Source of the DNA: Proales similis
Taxonomy: Eukaryota; Rotifera; Eurotatoria; Ploima; Proalidae
Reading direction: 5' to 3'
DNA length: 64,000 bases
NCBI GenBank assembly: GCA_019059635.1
Contig: JAGVRJ010000012.1
Coordinates: forward strand, 186,001-250,000
Shown: positions 1-9,912 of the stretch, one piece after another
Layout: every line of letters begins with the position of its first letter
How positions within the stretch are numbered: the stretch's first letter is position 1
Program-made: the position numbers and the translations under genes
The notes under the pieces: generated by a model
What the model was told of the DNA's origin: nothing
Database searches by the model: none
Seen by the model: the letters and a program-made list of their open reading frames with translations, nothing else

Positions 1-938
1 CGTCAAGCAGCAGATTCCGTTTTGGGCTGAGACACTCACACAAACGGGCGTTTCCCAAGTGCCCTTCGAATAGACTTAAGTTAGACAGCTAGCTGGTCTG
101 GCGGGCAGAGAGATGCGTTACCAGCAAGTGACATTGAAAGGTTTCGTCGCGAAAGTTCCAAACGGCCGACAAGGTTTCAAAGTACAAAAACATGCAGTCA
201 AGGTCGTTTAGATGCTCGTAGGCCTTGAGCGACTTGACAATCTGCTTCTTGCTCGTCTTGGCCTCGAGCAGATATGCCGGAAAGAAGCGGCCTAGTCCGA
301 CCTCTTTGTCCAGAAACTCGTACGTGAGTTTGACAGGCGATTGCTCGGCATTCATTTGAAGAAGACTGCGTCTTGAACGCATGCATGCTTAAAGGCTGTT
401 ATCAGTGCGCTCTCAGTCGATATGGGCTTACTTTAAATCAAGGACGCCCAGGACGACGAGGTCAGACTGGAGCTCAGATCTGTCCTTGAGGTGGGGCGCT
501 ATTTCGCTCATGAAATCGTTTCTGATTTGCTCGTAAAAGTAGTTGAATGTGATCGGGTCCTTGAAGCGAACCTCGGCCAGATCGCTCGGCAGCACTCTGA
601 CCCGGAGCTCAATTCTGTGGAAATGCGCTATGCAAATGGAATTCAAGCGATATTTGTGTGACTTACCGCCACTCGTCTGAATTGAACGTTTGCAGCCAGG
701 CGCTGATCTGAGTGTCTGATCGAAGCCAGCATCGATGCATGGGCGTATTGGGACGTTCGTTGACAAAGTGCGTTGCCCTGAGCGCATACGATCGAGCGAA
801 GCGAAGGCTGTTGGCGCATAGTTTGCGTTTGAGCACCAACTGCACCAGCTCGTCTGCTCGGGTCGCGTCAGTGTAGAGCAGGGTGCTACAGCCGTTGTTG
901 AAGTGCACCTTGACCGTCTGCTTGGCGGCGTTGTTCAT
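1..938 (-). CDS. FAK: Focal adhesion kinase, N-terminal FERM part (partial)
   Basis: This is the 5' end of a focal adhesion tyrosine kinase gene that runs off the left edge. Four coding exons can be placed: 938-667, 614-432, 371-122 and 63 to beyond 1, with introns of 52-60 bases and GT-AG ends. The ATG at 938 opens a FERM F1 lobe (TVKVHFNNG near the start). The F2 lobe follows, with LRVRVLP, then KEVGLGRFFP, which closely matches the FAK segment KDVGLKRFFP, and TFQCHL before the last visible exon. FAK couples integrins and growth-factor receptors to the cytoskeleton at adhesion sites, and the FERM domain autoinhibits the kinase. The kinase and FAT domains lie outside the window. FAK or the related Pyk2 are the only reasonable candidates; invertebrates normally have a single gene. 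Confidence 0.9.
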
Positions 939-2608
939 GGCTGACCGCTAATCGAGATGAGCATCGCTCTAAAAATGCGAGTGAAAAAATGATAATTGAA
1001 GCGGCTGTCGACCAGATGACCCTGGCCGTCTGTGTACACGGCGCATATTTAACTTGGCATCGATTCGCTCGGCCGAGCAGCAGCTGTCACCGCCAGTTTC
1101 CACTTATTCGCTCTCATTTCTCTCTCTCTCTCGCTCTCTGTCTGTTGACTTAAACGCCAGCCGTTGACGTGTCACTCACTTTTCTCTCCCTCTCTCTTGC
1201 TCTCCGTCTCTCTTGCTCTCCGTCTCTCAGCGAATAAACATTAATTCGATTCAATCGAACAACAATAAACGCACTCGATTGATCACTCTGAGATTTTTTT
1301 TTTCCTCAATTCCTATTTGATATTGCGCGCATTGTGGGCGGTTTGAACGCGTTTCTACTGGCTCAACATTAGAGCGTGAATTCATGTAATACGTGCAAAA
1401 GCCAATGAGCTGCACTCGAACTGAATGAAGCAAAGCGTTGAGGTGTGATGGATTCAACAAATGCCTGCTGCCTCACACCAATTTGATTCATCGACCCGCT
1501 AAACAAGAAGCTGCATGAAAGCGTTCTGAAATGCAAAGGCCGATCGGCAGGCAAAGGAAACTGATTACGTAAATAATCAGAAGCGTACGCGCGTGTGTGT
1601 GTGTGTGCGAGACTTTTGAGATAAAAAAGGAACGAGTCGGTTTGCAGTCGCACTGCAATTGGTTCTTTATGCGCGCAGAAAGCGGCACGTGAATGCTTGA
1701 CATCTCTCGACCCGATTCGGTTCCGAGAGGCTTCTTCGTCTCTCCAACAAGCTGCTGTCTTACTGGTCCTAAGTGCGCCTGCATTTCGTTTCTTTTCTGA
1801 CTCGTTGTTGTTGTTGTTGTTGTTGTTCTAGTTGAGTAGCTCTGGCGAGGCTCAGGCCATGAACCAGCCGAAGCGAGAGCAAAAAATAAATGAGCGCTTT
1901 GATTTCAAGTGCGTTCGATTCATCAAGTGTGAAGCATCTCAACTTATAGATCGAAAGCAATTATAATTATTCTGCCTAATTGATCGTGCAGTCCAAGACC
2001 GGCCTTAAACAACTGCTCAACTAGAGGCGCGCAATAGACCCCTTCGCTTTGCACTGTTTGCCTTGTGGCACTTGTGGCTCTGCGCGCCGCCCCAATCACA
2101 CTGGCCTTGCTTCTATCTCCGGCGAGCTTTTCTTCTTATCAAACACACACAAAGGTCGTTGCAGCCTTTGCACGTCCGTTTTCAATTAGTCTGGCAGAGT
2201 TGTTGTTGTTGTTCGCTTCTCTCGTCCATTATCAGGCTAACGAATTCTCTCCCGCGCTCTCTCTCTCTCTCATGCAATCTGATCTATCCGGTGCCGGTCG
2301 ATGATTATAATTCGCTCAAGACTGCCTGCCTCTGAGCGGTTTAGGAAAAGAGCGGTTCTCTTGGGCATCGCTATCAGAGCTGATCGAGTCGGCGGTGGTC
2401 AACCAATTAAATCTCAAGTGCTGCAAGAAAATAAAAGAAACGCCGCGCGTGAGTGCGCGCTGCTCCAAAGTGAAGTTCATTCTGAAAACCGACCTCGCTC
2501 GGCTGAGCTCTAATTGCATGCTTGTTTGAAATGAGACCAAGAATAAAGTAAAAAAGGTCGGAATCGGCGAGCGCAAAATCAAATTACGAGTTGACTCAGA
2601 TCGCGAGC
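939..2608. other. Intergenic, divergent FAK / Rae1
   Basis: This 1.67-kb gap separates the divergent FAK and Rae1 start codons and should hold both promoters and 5' leaders. It contains CT-rich tracts near 1116-1140 and 1190-1230, a GT run at 1593-1607 and a TTG run at about 1803-1828. Open frames here are short, lack similarity that I recognise, and read through low-complexity sequence. Confidence 0.7.
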
Positions 2609-3735
2609 ATGAGTGGCATAGAAGTGGTGCAGCCGCCAGAGGATAGCATTAGTTGTCTGAAATTCAGCCCGGCGTCAGTGCCGCAGACCTTTCTGATCGG
2701 AACCTCGTGGGCCAATGATATTCGATGCTGGGAGATATCAGCCGACGGCAAATCGATTCCCAAGGCGTTCAAAAGCCACGACGCTCCGGTACTAAGCGCC
2801 GCCTGGAGTCAGGACGGCAGCAAGGTGTTTACCGCCTCTTGCGACAAAACGGCCAAAATGTGGGACCTGCAGGCCGACCAGTTTGTTCAAATTGCGCAGC
2901 ACGACGCTCCGATAAAGACCATCCATCACATCGTTCGACCGAACTACTCGTGTGTCATGACCGGCAGTTGGGACAAGACGATTAAATTCTGGGATCTGCG
3001 GTCCCCGCAGCCACTAGGCACCATAAACCTGCCCGATCGATGCTACTGCGCTGACGTGTGCGGTCCGATGGCGATCGTAAGCGGAGCCGGCCGATACATA
3101 AAAGTCTACAGTCTGGACAACCAGCCGCAAGAGGTAAAGACCATCGAGAGTCCGCTCAAGTACCAGCATCGGTGCGTGAGCATATTCCAGGACAAGAACA
3201 CCAAGAACCCGATCGGATTCGCGCTCGGCTCTATTGAAGGCCGCGTGGCTATTCAGTACGTGGAGACGGCCAATCCCAAGGACAATTTCACCTTCAAATG
3301 CCACCGCAGTCAGCCCGGCACCAGCAGTCAGGCGCAAGACATTTATGCCGTCAACGACATTGCATTCCATCCCGAGTACATGACACTTGCCACAGTTGGC
3401 AGCGACGGAAAGTTCAGCTTTTGGGACAAAGACGCCAGGTAGTCAGCTCCTCAAAGAAATGAAACCATTTCAAATAACTCGCTCGAACCAGAACCAAACT
3501 CAAAACGCCCGACTTGAGCGGTGATCAGCCCGTGTCTTGCTGCGCCATCGACTCACGAGGAAAGATATTCGCGTATGCGCTCAGCTACGACTGGCACAAG
3601 GTAAACCCGTTGTGGTCTCGTTGCAATCAATCGACTAAATTGCACTCATTCTAGGGCCACGAGTACAACAATCAGAATCGAAAGAATCAAATATTCCTTT
3701 TCGAATGCAGTGAACTTAAGCCCAAGGGCAGATGA
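2609..3735 (+). CDS. RAE1: mRNA export factor Rae1, WD40 protein
   Basis: Rae1 is a seven-bladed WD40 protein that binds Nup98 and helps mRNA export at the nuclear pore. It also acts in spindle assembly. Three exons are placed: 2609-3438, 3492-3600 and 3655-3735, giving 339 residues, close to the family length of about 350. Diagnostic stretches match Rae1 almost word for word: [43 protein letters not shown]-like, [35 protein letters not shown] and [16 protein letters not shown]. The start is the ATG at 2609 ([10 protein letters not shown]); an upstream in-frame TTG is not used. A polyadenylation signal AATAAA lies at 3843-3848. Introns are 53 and 54 bases. Confidence 0.97.
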
Positions 3736-4058
3736 GCCGTTTGCCCCAAGATAAAGTCCAGAATCCAAGCCACAGCCAGCCTCAATGTGTCGACCAACTC
3801 GTCTCAATTCCCTATAAATTTTCCTTTCAATTGTGACTTTATGAATAAAATTCGTGGCGAGCAGAACAGCTGCCCAATTCAAATAGGCACGCGCTCCTAT
3901 TGTGTCTGCCTTCTGTTTGAGGATTTGAATTGACTTTGCGGGCGAATATTGCGCTGCATGTGACGTGAGGTAAAGTCAAGCGACTTTTGTTTCAGCGTTT
4001 ATTCAGTTTCGAACATAAGTCAGAGAGAGAGAGAGAGAGAGAATTTCAAATCAAAAAT
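3736..4058. other. Intergenic Rae1 - VPS36
   Basis: The Rae1 3' end with AATAAA at 3843-3848 is followed by the VPS36 leader. A perfect GA dinucleotide run at about 4022-4042 sits 17 bases ahead of the VPS36 ATG. No gene is seen. Confidence 0.7.
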
Positions 4059-5267
4059 ATGGAGTTTATGCGCTGGTCTGACGGACGTTTGTGGCAACAG
4101 ATTGGCGAAGAGCAGGTTCACAGTCAAAACGCCTGCACAATCTATGACCTTGTAGAGCGAACGGCATTTGAGCGAGGCACTGTTGAGCTGACCAGTCATC
4201 GGCTGATATGGAGAGAGCGAGGCGGCTCTGGAATGACTCTGGAGCTTCAGCTGGCCTCTTTAAGTCGCATCGAGCTCAAACAAGTAAATCAGCTGAGCTC
4301 GTCTCGGCCGTCGAGTGCCGCCCGCTCTCTTGTCAATGTCTATCCGCGCCTCATTCTCTACTTCGACCCGCAAACTTGGCAGCCGAACGGCCAGAATGTG
4401 ATCGGACAGCGACGTTCGTTCGAGAGCTACATTCAGCTTGAATTCGAATTCGGCGGCCACAACGAGTTCAATGCGGCGCTGAGTCAACAGGTTGAGCGAA
4501 AGCGCTGGCTGCACGCGGGCGACTCGTTCACCTTGCGAGACGTTGGCATAAGCGGCATTCAGCGCAAGATTGAGACTCGGCTAAATCAGCAAGAGGCCGC
4601 CATCCAGGACTCGTTCCGCGACCTCAAGGTGCTAATGAGCCAAGCAAAAGAGATGGTGAGTCTGTCCAATTCGATAATCGGCAAATTGAACAAATCAAAC
4701 AGCTCGGCAGCGGCGGCGACGGAGGAAGACGCCGAGAGCGACGAAATGAAGAAGCTCAAGAGCTACTTTATGAACATGGGCCTCATCGACAATCCGGTCA
4801 CCAAAGAGGGCAGCGGATCCAAGTACCATCGCGAGCTGGCAATGGAGATTTACAACACATTCTGCCAGCGCATTGTAGACTCGGGCGGCATAATCACGCT
4901 CACCGACCTGTTCTGTCAGTTGAACAGAGCGCGCGCTATGGCGGGCCTTGTCTCGCCCGAGGACGTGCTGAATGCTTGCAAGCAGCTGAACAAGTTGAAT
5001 TTGAAACTTCGCTACAACGTCTACTCTGATCTGCAGCTTCACGTGCTCGAGATCAGCCAGGAGCACAACAAGACCCTGCAGCAAGTGAACGAGCTTGTCA
5101 ATCAACATCAACACTTGACCGCGTACAGTCTGAGCAAGCTGATCAGCTGCAGCCTCATTGTGGCCAAAAAGCATCTGTTCGACGCTGAAAAGCTCGGCAT
5201 GCTCTGTCGTGACGACACCATTCACGGTCTGTGCTTCTATCCGAACAAATTCGCGCACACTGTCTGA
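4059..5267 (+). CDS. VPS36: ESCRT-II subunit VPS36
   Basis: VPS36 is the ubiquitin- and phosphoinositide-binding subunit of ESCRT-II, which sorts ubiquitinated membrane proteins into multivesicular endosomes. This is a single exon of 402 residues (human about 386). The N-terminal GLUE domain shows the typical VELTSHRLIWR strand, and the segment near residue 165 (GISGIQRKIE) marks the linker. The C-terminal winged-helix half carries MNMGLIDNPVTKE, LFCQLNRARAMAGLVSPEDV and LCRDDTIHGLCFYPN, each matching the family closely. The ATG at 4059 is preferred because an upstream in-frame extension has only a TTG and runs through a GA repeat. The gene lies downstream of Rae1 in the same direction, 323 bases away. 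No introns are evident. Confidence 0.96.
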   Translation: MEFMRWSDGRLWQQIGEEQVHSQNACTIYDLVERTAFERGTVELTSHRLIWRERGGSGMTLELQLASLSRIELKQVNQLSSSRPSSAARSLVNVYPRLILYFDPQTWQPNGQNVIGQRRSFESYIQLEFEFGGHNEFNAALSQQVERKRWLHAGDSFTLRDVGISGIQRKIETRLNQQEAAIQDSFRDLKVLMSQAKEMVSLSNSIIGKLNKSNSSAAAATEEDAESDEMKKLKSYFMNMGLIDNPVTKEGSGSKYHRELAMEIYNTFCQRIVDSGGIITLTDLFCQLNRARAMAGLVSPEDVLNACKQLNKLNLKLRYNVYSDLQLHVLEISQEHNKTLQQVNELVNQHQHLTAYSLSKLISCSLIVAKKHLFDAEKLGMLCRDDTIHGLCFYPNKFAHTV

Positions 5268-5908
5268 GCTCACAATTTTCATTTTGTTTTTTTTTGGCAT
5301 CTTTTCGAATTCAACTGATTTTCTTTGCTTCACTGTCAGTCTCTCGTCCTCTCAACTGGTGCTCTTCAATTTCAAGCGGCTGGGCTCGTCAGGTTAGGCG
5401 GAGATTTGAGCTGATTTTGACAGGTTCGCTTCTTATTTGTTCTTTGTTTTGCTCTTCGAAGACAAATTAGAGCGCACACGGACGGGTGGGGGGTCGAAGA
5501 AAAAGAAAACGAACAAATGAATGGGTGAACGAGCGAATGAATGAATAGTATCTTGCAGCTGGCTGTTGCACGCTCGCTAAAATTGCATGCATGACATGAG
5601 TGCCCACACGCACACACACACACACACACGCAGACAGACACTCTAAATCCCATGCAGCAGAGCGCCAACAAAAGTATTGCAACATCTGAATGCAATTCAT
5701 CGAGCAGTTTTCATCAAACATGAGAAGAGCAAATGGGAAGGGCCGGTTTGGTTTGAAGCAGCGTTTCAATGTTTAGAGTGAAGAAGTGTTTAGATTGATT
5801 GAAGAAGAGAGATCGAGACTTTGATCTTGCACGAGCAACAGGAAACTTTGATGAGCAAAGCGCTAGACTCGCACGGGTAGAAACAAGAGCGGTTGGAGCA
5901 GAGCAGAA
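5268..5908. other. Intergenic VPS36 - eIF5B
   Basis: This 641-base gap holds the VPS36 3' end and the eIF5B leader. A CA dinucleotide run occupies 5611-5629, and purine-rich sequence precedes the eIF5B ATG. Open frames on the minus strand here are translations of that low-complexity sequence. Confidence 0.7.
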
Positions 5909-8900
5909 ATGGAGAATCAGGACGATTACGAGGCGCTCTTGGCACAAATGGAGCAGCAGTACGAAGAAGAAGAGCAGAAGAAGAAGCAGGACAAGAAGGG
6001 AAAGAAGAAAGGAGGCAAGGCAAAGGCGGACGATGCCCAAGTCGCTGAAGGAGTAGAGCCGGCAGAGGAGGCCCAGGAAGGCGGCAAGAAGGCCAAAGGA
6101 AAAAAGTCAGCCAAAAAGACCAACAACGGCGAACAAGCAAAGAAAGAAGTAGAAAAGCCGGAAGAGAAGGAGAACCAGGCAAACAAGGAAAACGAAACAG
6201 AGGAGGCCGGCAAAAAAGACAAAAAGAAAAAGAAGAAGAAGGAGGAGGAGAAGGCGGGCGCAGCTGGCGAGGCCGCGCCCGAAGAAGCGCCGGTCGCCGA
6301 ACAAGAGAAAAAGGAGAAAAAAGACGACAAGAAAGGCGGCAAAAAGCCAAAGGGACCGAGTGGTGTGGCCGCTCTGAAGAAAGCGTTGGAAGCGGCCAAG
6401 CAAAAGGAAGAAGAGCTTCTGCGCGAAGAAGAGGAAAAGCAGCGCAAAGAAGAAGAAGCCAGACAGAAGAAGTTGGAGCAAGAGCGGCTTGAAAAAGAGC
6501 GCAAAGAGAAGAAGAAGCAGCGCGAGAAGGAGAGGATCGCTCGACTCAAGCAAGAAGGCAAGTATGAGACCAAAGAGCAGAAAGAGGCCAAACAGCGCGC
6601 TCTGCTTCAACTGCAGGCGATGGGCGTCAAGATACCTGCACTGGACGGCAGCGAAGCTCCCAAGACAAAGCCAAAGTACGAGCGAATCAGAAAGAAGCAA
6701 GTGGATGCCGACAGCAAGGAGGAGAAAGACGAGACTGAGGCTGGCGAGCAGAAAGTGAGCAAAGCCAGCAAGAAGAAGAAAGAAGGCGAGGAGGTGAAAG
6801 ACAGCTGGGACCAAGAGCCCGAAGAAGTCAAGGAAGCGTGGGACGAGAGCAGTGGCGCAAGTGAGGACGAGGCGACAAGTGAAACTCAGAAGCCGTCTGG
6901 CGAGGCGAAGGGTCAGGAGAAAGCGGCCGACTCTCAGGCAAGCGACAGCGATGAAAGCGACGAAGAGGAGGAGGCCGAAGAGAGCGGCGAGTCCGAGGAG
7001 GAAGAGGAGCTCGCCTACAAGGATGACATGACTCTTGCACCGATGGAGCGAGTGAAGCGGCGCCTCCAGTTTCGTCACGAGGCCGCCGAGAAGCTTCGAA
7101 CAAATGACAATCTCCGCTCGCCGGTCATTTGCGTACTTGGTCACGTAGACACGGGAAAGACAAAGATTTTGGACAACCTGCGTCGATCTCGAGTGCAAGA
7201 GGACGAGGCCGGAGGTATAACTCAGCAGATCGGCGCCACCAACGTTCTCCTTGAGACGATCAAAGAGCGAACAAAAATGTGCCGTCACATTTACAAAGAG
7301 AACATACTGGTGCCAGGCTTGCTGATTATCGACACGCCCGGCCACGAGTCGTTCAAGTCGCTGAGGACTCGAGGCTCGTCTCTCTGCGACTTGGCCATTC
7401 TGGTCATCGACATCATGCACGGTCTCGAGCCGCAGACCATCGAGTCAATAAACATCCTGAGGGACAAAAAGACGCCTTTTGTGGTCGCTCTCAACAAGAT
7501 CGATCGCCTGTTTGACTGGAAATCGTCGCCCAACAAAGACGTCGAGGAGGTGCTCAACTCGCAGCCTGAGAATACAAAACGCGAGTTCGAGCAGCGAACC
7601 TCCGAAGTAATCTTGCAGCTTGCCGAGCTCGGTCTGAACGCCCAGCTCTACTATCGAAATCCGGACACCAGAGCGTACATATCGCTGGTGCCCACCTCGG
7701 CCCATACCAGCGATGGCATCGGCAATCTCATGGCGCTGATAATCGAGTACGCGCAGACTCGCCTCGTAAAACGTATCTCATTCTCTCGCGAACTCCAGTG
7801 CACCGTAATGGAAGTCAAGGCCATACCGGGCCTGGGCACCACAATTGACATTTGCTTGGTGAACGGAAAATTGAAACTGTGCGACACGATCGTCGTGCCC
7901 GGCCAAGAGGGACCGATTGTGACGCAAGTGAGAGGCCTGCTTCTGCCACAGCCCAATCGAGAGCTGCGCGTCAAGAGCAACTACGTCAACAACAAAGAAG
8001 TGCAAGGAGCGCAAGGAATCAAGCTGGTGGCCAAGGATCTGGAAAAGGCCATGGCCGGCCTGCCCTTGTTCGTGGCTCAGAAAGAGGACGAAATTGACTA
8101 CTACAAAGACGAACTTCAAACCATGTTGCGACAGGCGCTCAGCACGATCAAACTCTCTGACGTGGGCGTGTTCGTCCAGGCGTCCACTCTGGGCAGTTTG
8201 GAGGCGTTGCTCGAGTTCTTGCGCACGTCCAGAATTCCGTACGCTGGAATCAGCATCGGGCCGGTGCACAAAAAGGATGTGACGATCGCGTCGATTATGC
8301 TTGAGAAAGACCCGCAATACGCAGTGATTCTGGCCTTCGACGTCAGAGTGGAAAAAGAGGCCCAAGACATTGCCGACCATGTCGGCGTAAAGATATTCAC
8401 CGCCGACATCATCTACCATCTGTTTGACAAATTCATGGGCTATCGTGACGAGCTGAAGCAAAAGAAGCGGGAAGAGTTCAAGGATGTGGCCGTGTTTCCC
8501 TTCAGAGCTCGCATACTGCCTCAGTTCATATTTAACACGCGCGATCCGATCATTTGCGGCGTGAAGGTCGAGGCCGGCTTTATAAAAATCGGCACGCCGG
8601 TCTGCGCCATTTGCGAAGACCAGACGAAACAACGCGAAGGAAAAGAGAAATTTGTCGACCTGGGCCGCATCAGCAGCATTGAGTTCAACCACAAGCCGCA
8701 GGAGGTGGCCAAGATGGGCCAAGAGGTCTGCATCAAGATCGAGAACATGTCCGGCGCGCCCAAGCTGCTCGGTCGTCACTTTCTCGAGTCTGATCAACTC
8801 GTCAGTCGAATTTCCCGCGACTCCATTGACGCTGTCAAGAACTATTTCCGCGAGGAAATGACCAAAGCAGACTGGCAGCTCATTATTGACCTTAAAAAAC

Positions 8901-8917
8901 AATTCCAAATTCTCTAG
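5909..8917 (+). CDS. EIF5B: Translation initiation factor eIF5B (IF2 family GTPase)
   Basis: eIF5B is the GTPase that joins the 60S subunit to the 48S complex at the last step of initiation. It is a single exon of 1002 residues (human 1220). Residues 1 to about 390 are a lysine/glutamate-rich, low-complexity tail typical of the family. The GTPase core begins near residue 403 with G1 GHVDTGKT at about 411, switch-I region EAGGITQQIGAT, G3 DTPGHE at about 475 and G4 NKID at about 529. Domains II-IV follow, ending in the conserved WQLIIDLKKQF helix that contacts eIF1A. The complete lack of introns in a 3-kb reading frame is notable. The acidic/basic tail also generates long spurious antisense frames. 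Confidence 0.97.
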   Translation: MENQDDYEALLAQMEQQYEEEEQKKKQDKKGKKKGGKAKADDAQVAEGVEPAEEAQEGGKKAKGKKSAKKTNNGEQAKKEVEKPEEKENQANKENETEEAGKKDKKKKKKKEEEKAGAAGEAAPEEAPVAEQEKKEKKDDKKGGKKPKGPSGVAALKKALEAAKQKEEELLREEEEKQRKEEEARQKKLEQERLEKERKEKKKQREKERIARLKQEGKYETKEQKEAKQRALLQLQAMGVKIPALDGSEAPKTKPKYERIRKKQVDADSKEEKDETEAGEQKVSKASKKKKEGEEVKDSWDQEPEEVKEAWDESSGASEDEATSETQKPSGEAKGQEKAADSQASDSDESDEEEEAEESGESEEEEELAYKDDMTLAPMERVKRRLQFRHEAAEKLRTNDNLRSPVICVLGHVDTGKTKILDNLRRSRVQEDEAGGITQQIGATNVLLETIKERTKMCRHIYKENILVPGLLIIDTPGHESFKSLRTRGSSLCDLAILVIDIMHGLEPQTIESINILRDKKTPFVVALNKIDRLFDWKSSPNKDVEEVLNSQPENTKREFEQRTSEVILQLAELGLNAQLYYRNPDTRAYISLVPTSAHTSDGIGNLMALIIEYAQTRLVKRISFSRELQCTVMEVKAIPGLGTTIDICLVNGKLKLCDTIVVPGQEGPIVTQVRGLLLPQPNRELRVKSNYVNNKEVQGAQGIKLVAKDLEKAMAGLPLFVAQKEDEIDYYKDELQTMLRQALSTIKLSDVGVFVQASTLGSLEALLEFLRTSRIPYAGISIGPVHKKDVTIASIMLEKDPQYAVILAFDVRVEKEAQDIADHVGVKIFTADIIYHLFDKFMGYRDELKQKKREEFKDVAVFPFRARILPQFIFNTRDPIICGVKVEAGFIKIGTPVCAICEDQTKQREGKEKFVDLGRISSIEFNHKPQEVAKMGQEVCIKIENMSGAPKLLGRHFLESDQLVSRISRDSIDAVKNYFREEMTKADWQLIIDLKKQFQIL

Positions 8918-9426
8918 TCTCTTCCATTCAACTCGCTCGCCCTTCGCCTTCTCTTCAACGTTCCTCTCCGATCCAAAGTTAACCAACAAACATTCTATTC
9001 TTTTCTATCTATCTCTCTCTCTCTCTCTCTATCTGTGTCTATCCCTGCATCTTTCTGTGTGTCTGTTTTACTTTCAATCCGACATTTTATTTATGCATTA
9101 AATTCCATTTGCTCACTTACTTTTCCTTTCATCTCTTTTCGCTTAAATCCGTTTGAAATGAAAGCAGCGCGACCAAGGCTGGAAGGGTTCATTTTATGCT
9201 CGACTTGTTTTTCTTCTCGTCTCTCAACTAAAAGCAAAAGCATTAGAAACGTTCGCGCCTGTTATCAATGAATCACTTTGGCTGTCAGCTTGAAGACAGA
9301 AAAAGGACAATTAGGCGGACACCTTAAAGAATGGCTCATAATCACAAGTGACAAGCAGCTCGATGATAAAGTTGAAATTGAAAATTCGACCCATTTTTAG
9401 AAAAGCGAGTGCGTGACCAGGTAGAA
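8918..9426. other. Intergenic eIF5B - SMIM15-like
   Basis: This 509-base gap contains the eIF5B 3' end and a pyrimidine-rich tract with a TC run at about 9008-9030. No coding potential is seen. Confidence 0.65.
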
Positions 9427-9714
9427 ATGATCGAGCTTCCACCAGAGTGGCAGGAATATCTCACCGAGCTGGTCAAGTACGCCGGTAAGTTTTCAGATTC
9501 AGTTTTCAGACTCGCGTCTAGTTTGAAGAGCTTAGGCGAGAATCCGTGGTCATTTCTCTACTACACGCTTCTTATGTTGTCGCCGCTGTTCGCCATCAGC
9601 GCCTTTCTTTCCTACCGCCTCATAAATGAAATCGACCAGGCCGAAAAGGATCAAAAAAGACGATCAGCGCGTAATGCCAGCGCTCGCAATCTGCGCAAGA
9701 CCAAAAAGGAGTAG
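9427..9714 (+). CDS. SMIM15: SMIM15-like small integral membrane protein
   Basis: This encodes a 78-residue single-pass membrane protein. Two exons (9427-9484 and 9536-9714) flank a 51-base GT-AG intron whose length is a multiple of three and has no stop. The N-terminal WQEYLTELVKYAG resembles the SMIM15 start (WAEYVVEW), followed by one hydrophobic segment (FLYYTLLMLSPLFAISAFL) and a highly charged C-tail rich in K, R, D and Q, as in human SMIM15 (74 residues). The intron was chosen because removing it restores the family spacing between the Trp helix and the DPYGF-like ENPWSF segment. The function of SMIM15 is unknown. AATAAA occurs at 9838-9843. Confidence 0.8.
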   Translation: MIELPPEWQEYLTELVKYAGKFSDSVFRLASSLKSLGENPWSFLYYTLLMLSPLFAISAFLSYRLINEIDQAEKDQKRRSARNASARNLRKTKKE

Positions 9715-9912
9715 AGCTTTTCGACCGACAATTCAACCAGACCCCTTTTGCCGTAATAGCCCATTCCGAGCAACTGGCACTCTCCTACCATGGCAGCCAA
9801 ATTCCATTTAATTTTGATTTTAATCGACGAGACCAAGAATAAAGCCAATTGAACTCAATAGTCAGTTTTGGTGATCATTTCTTCTTGAATGTTTTATTTT
9901 TAAACAAACTGA

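Noticed and set aside
6107-7420. 437-codon minus-strand frame and other long antisense frames in eIF5B
   Set aside because: Antisense to a clear eIF5B gene; the Lys/Glu-rich codons produce stop-free Leu/Phe-rich antisense frames.
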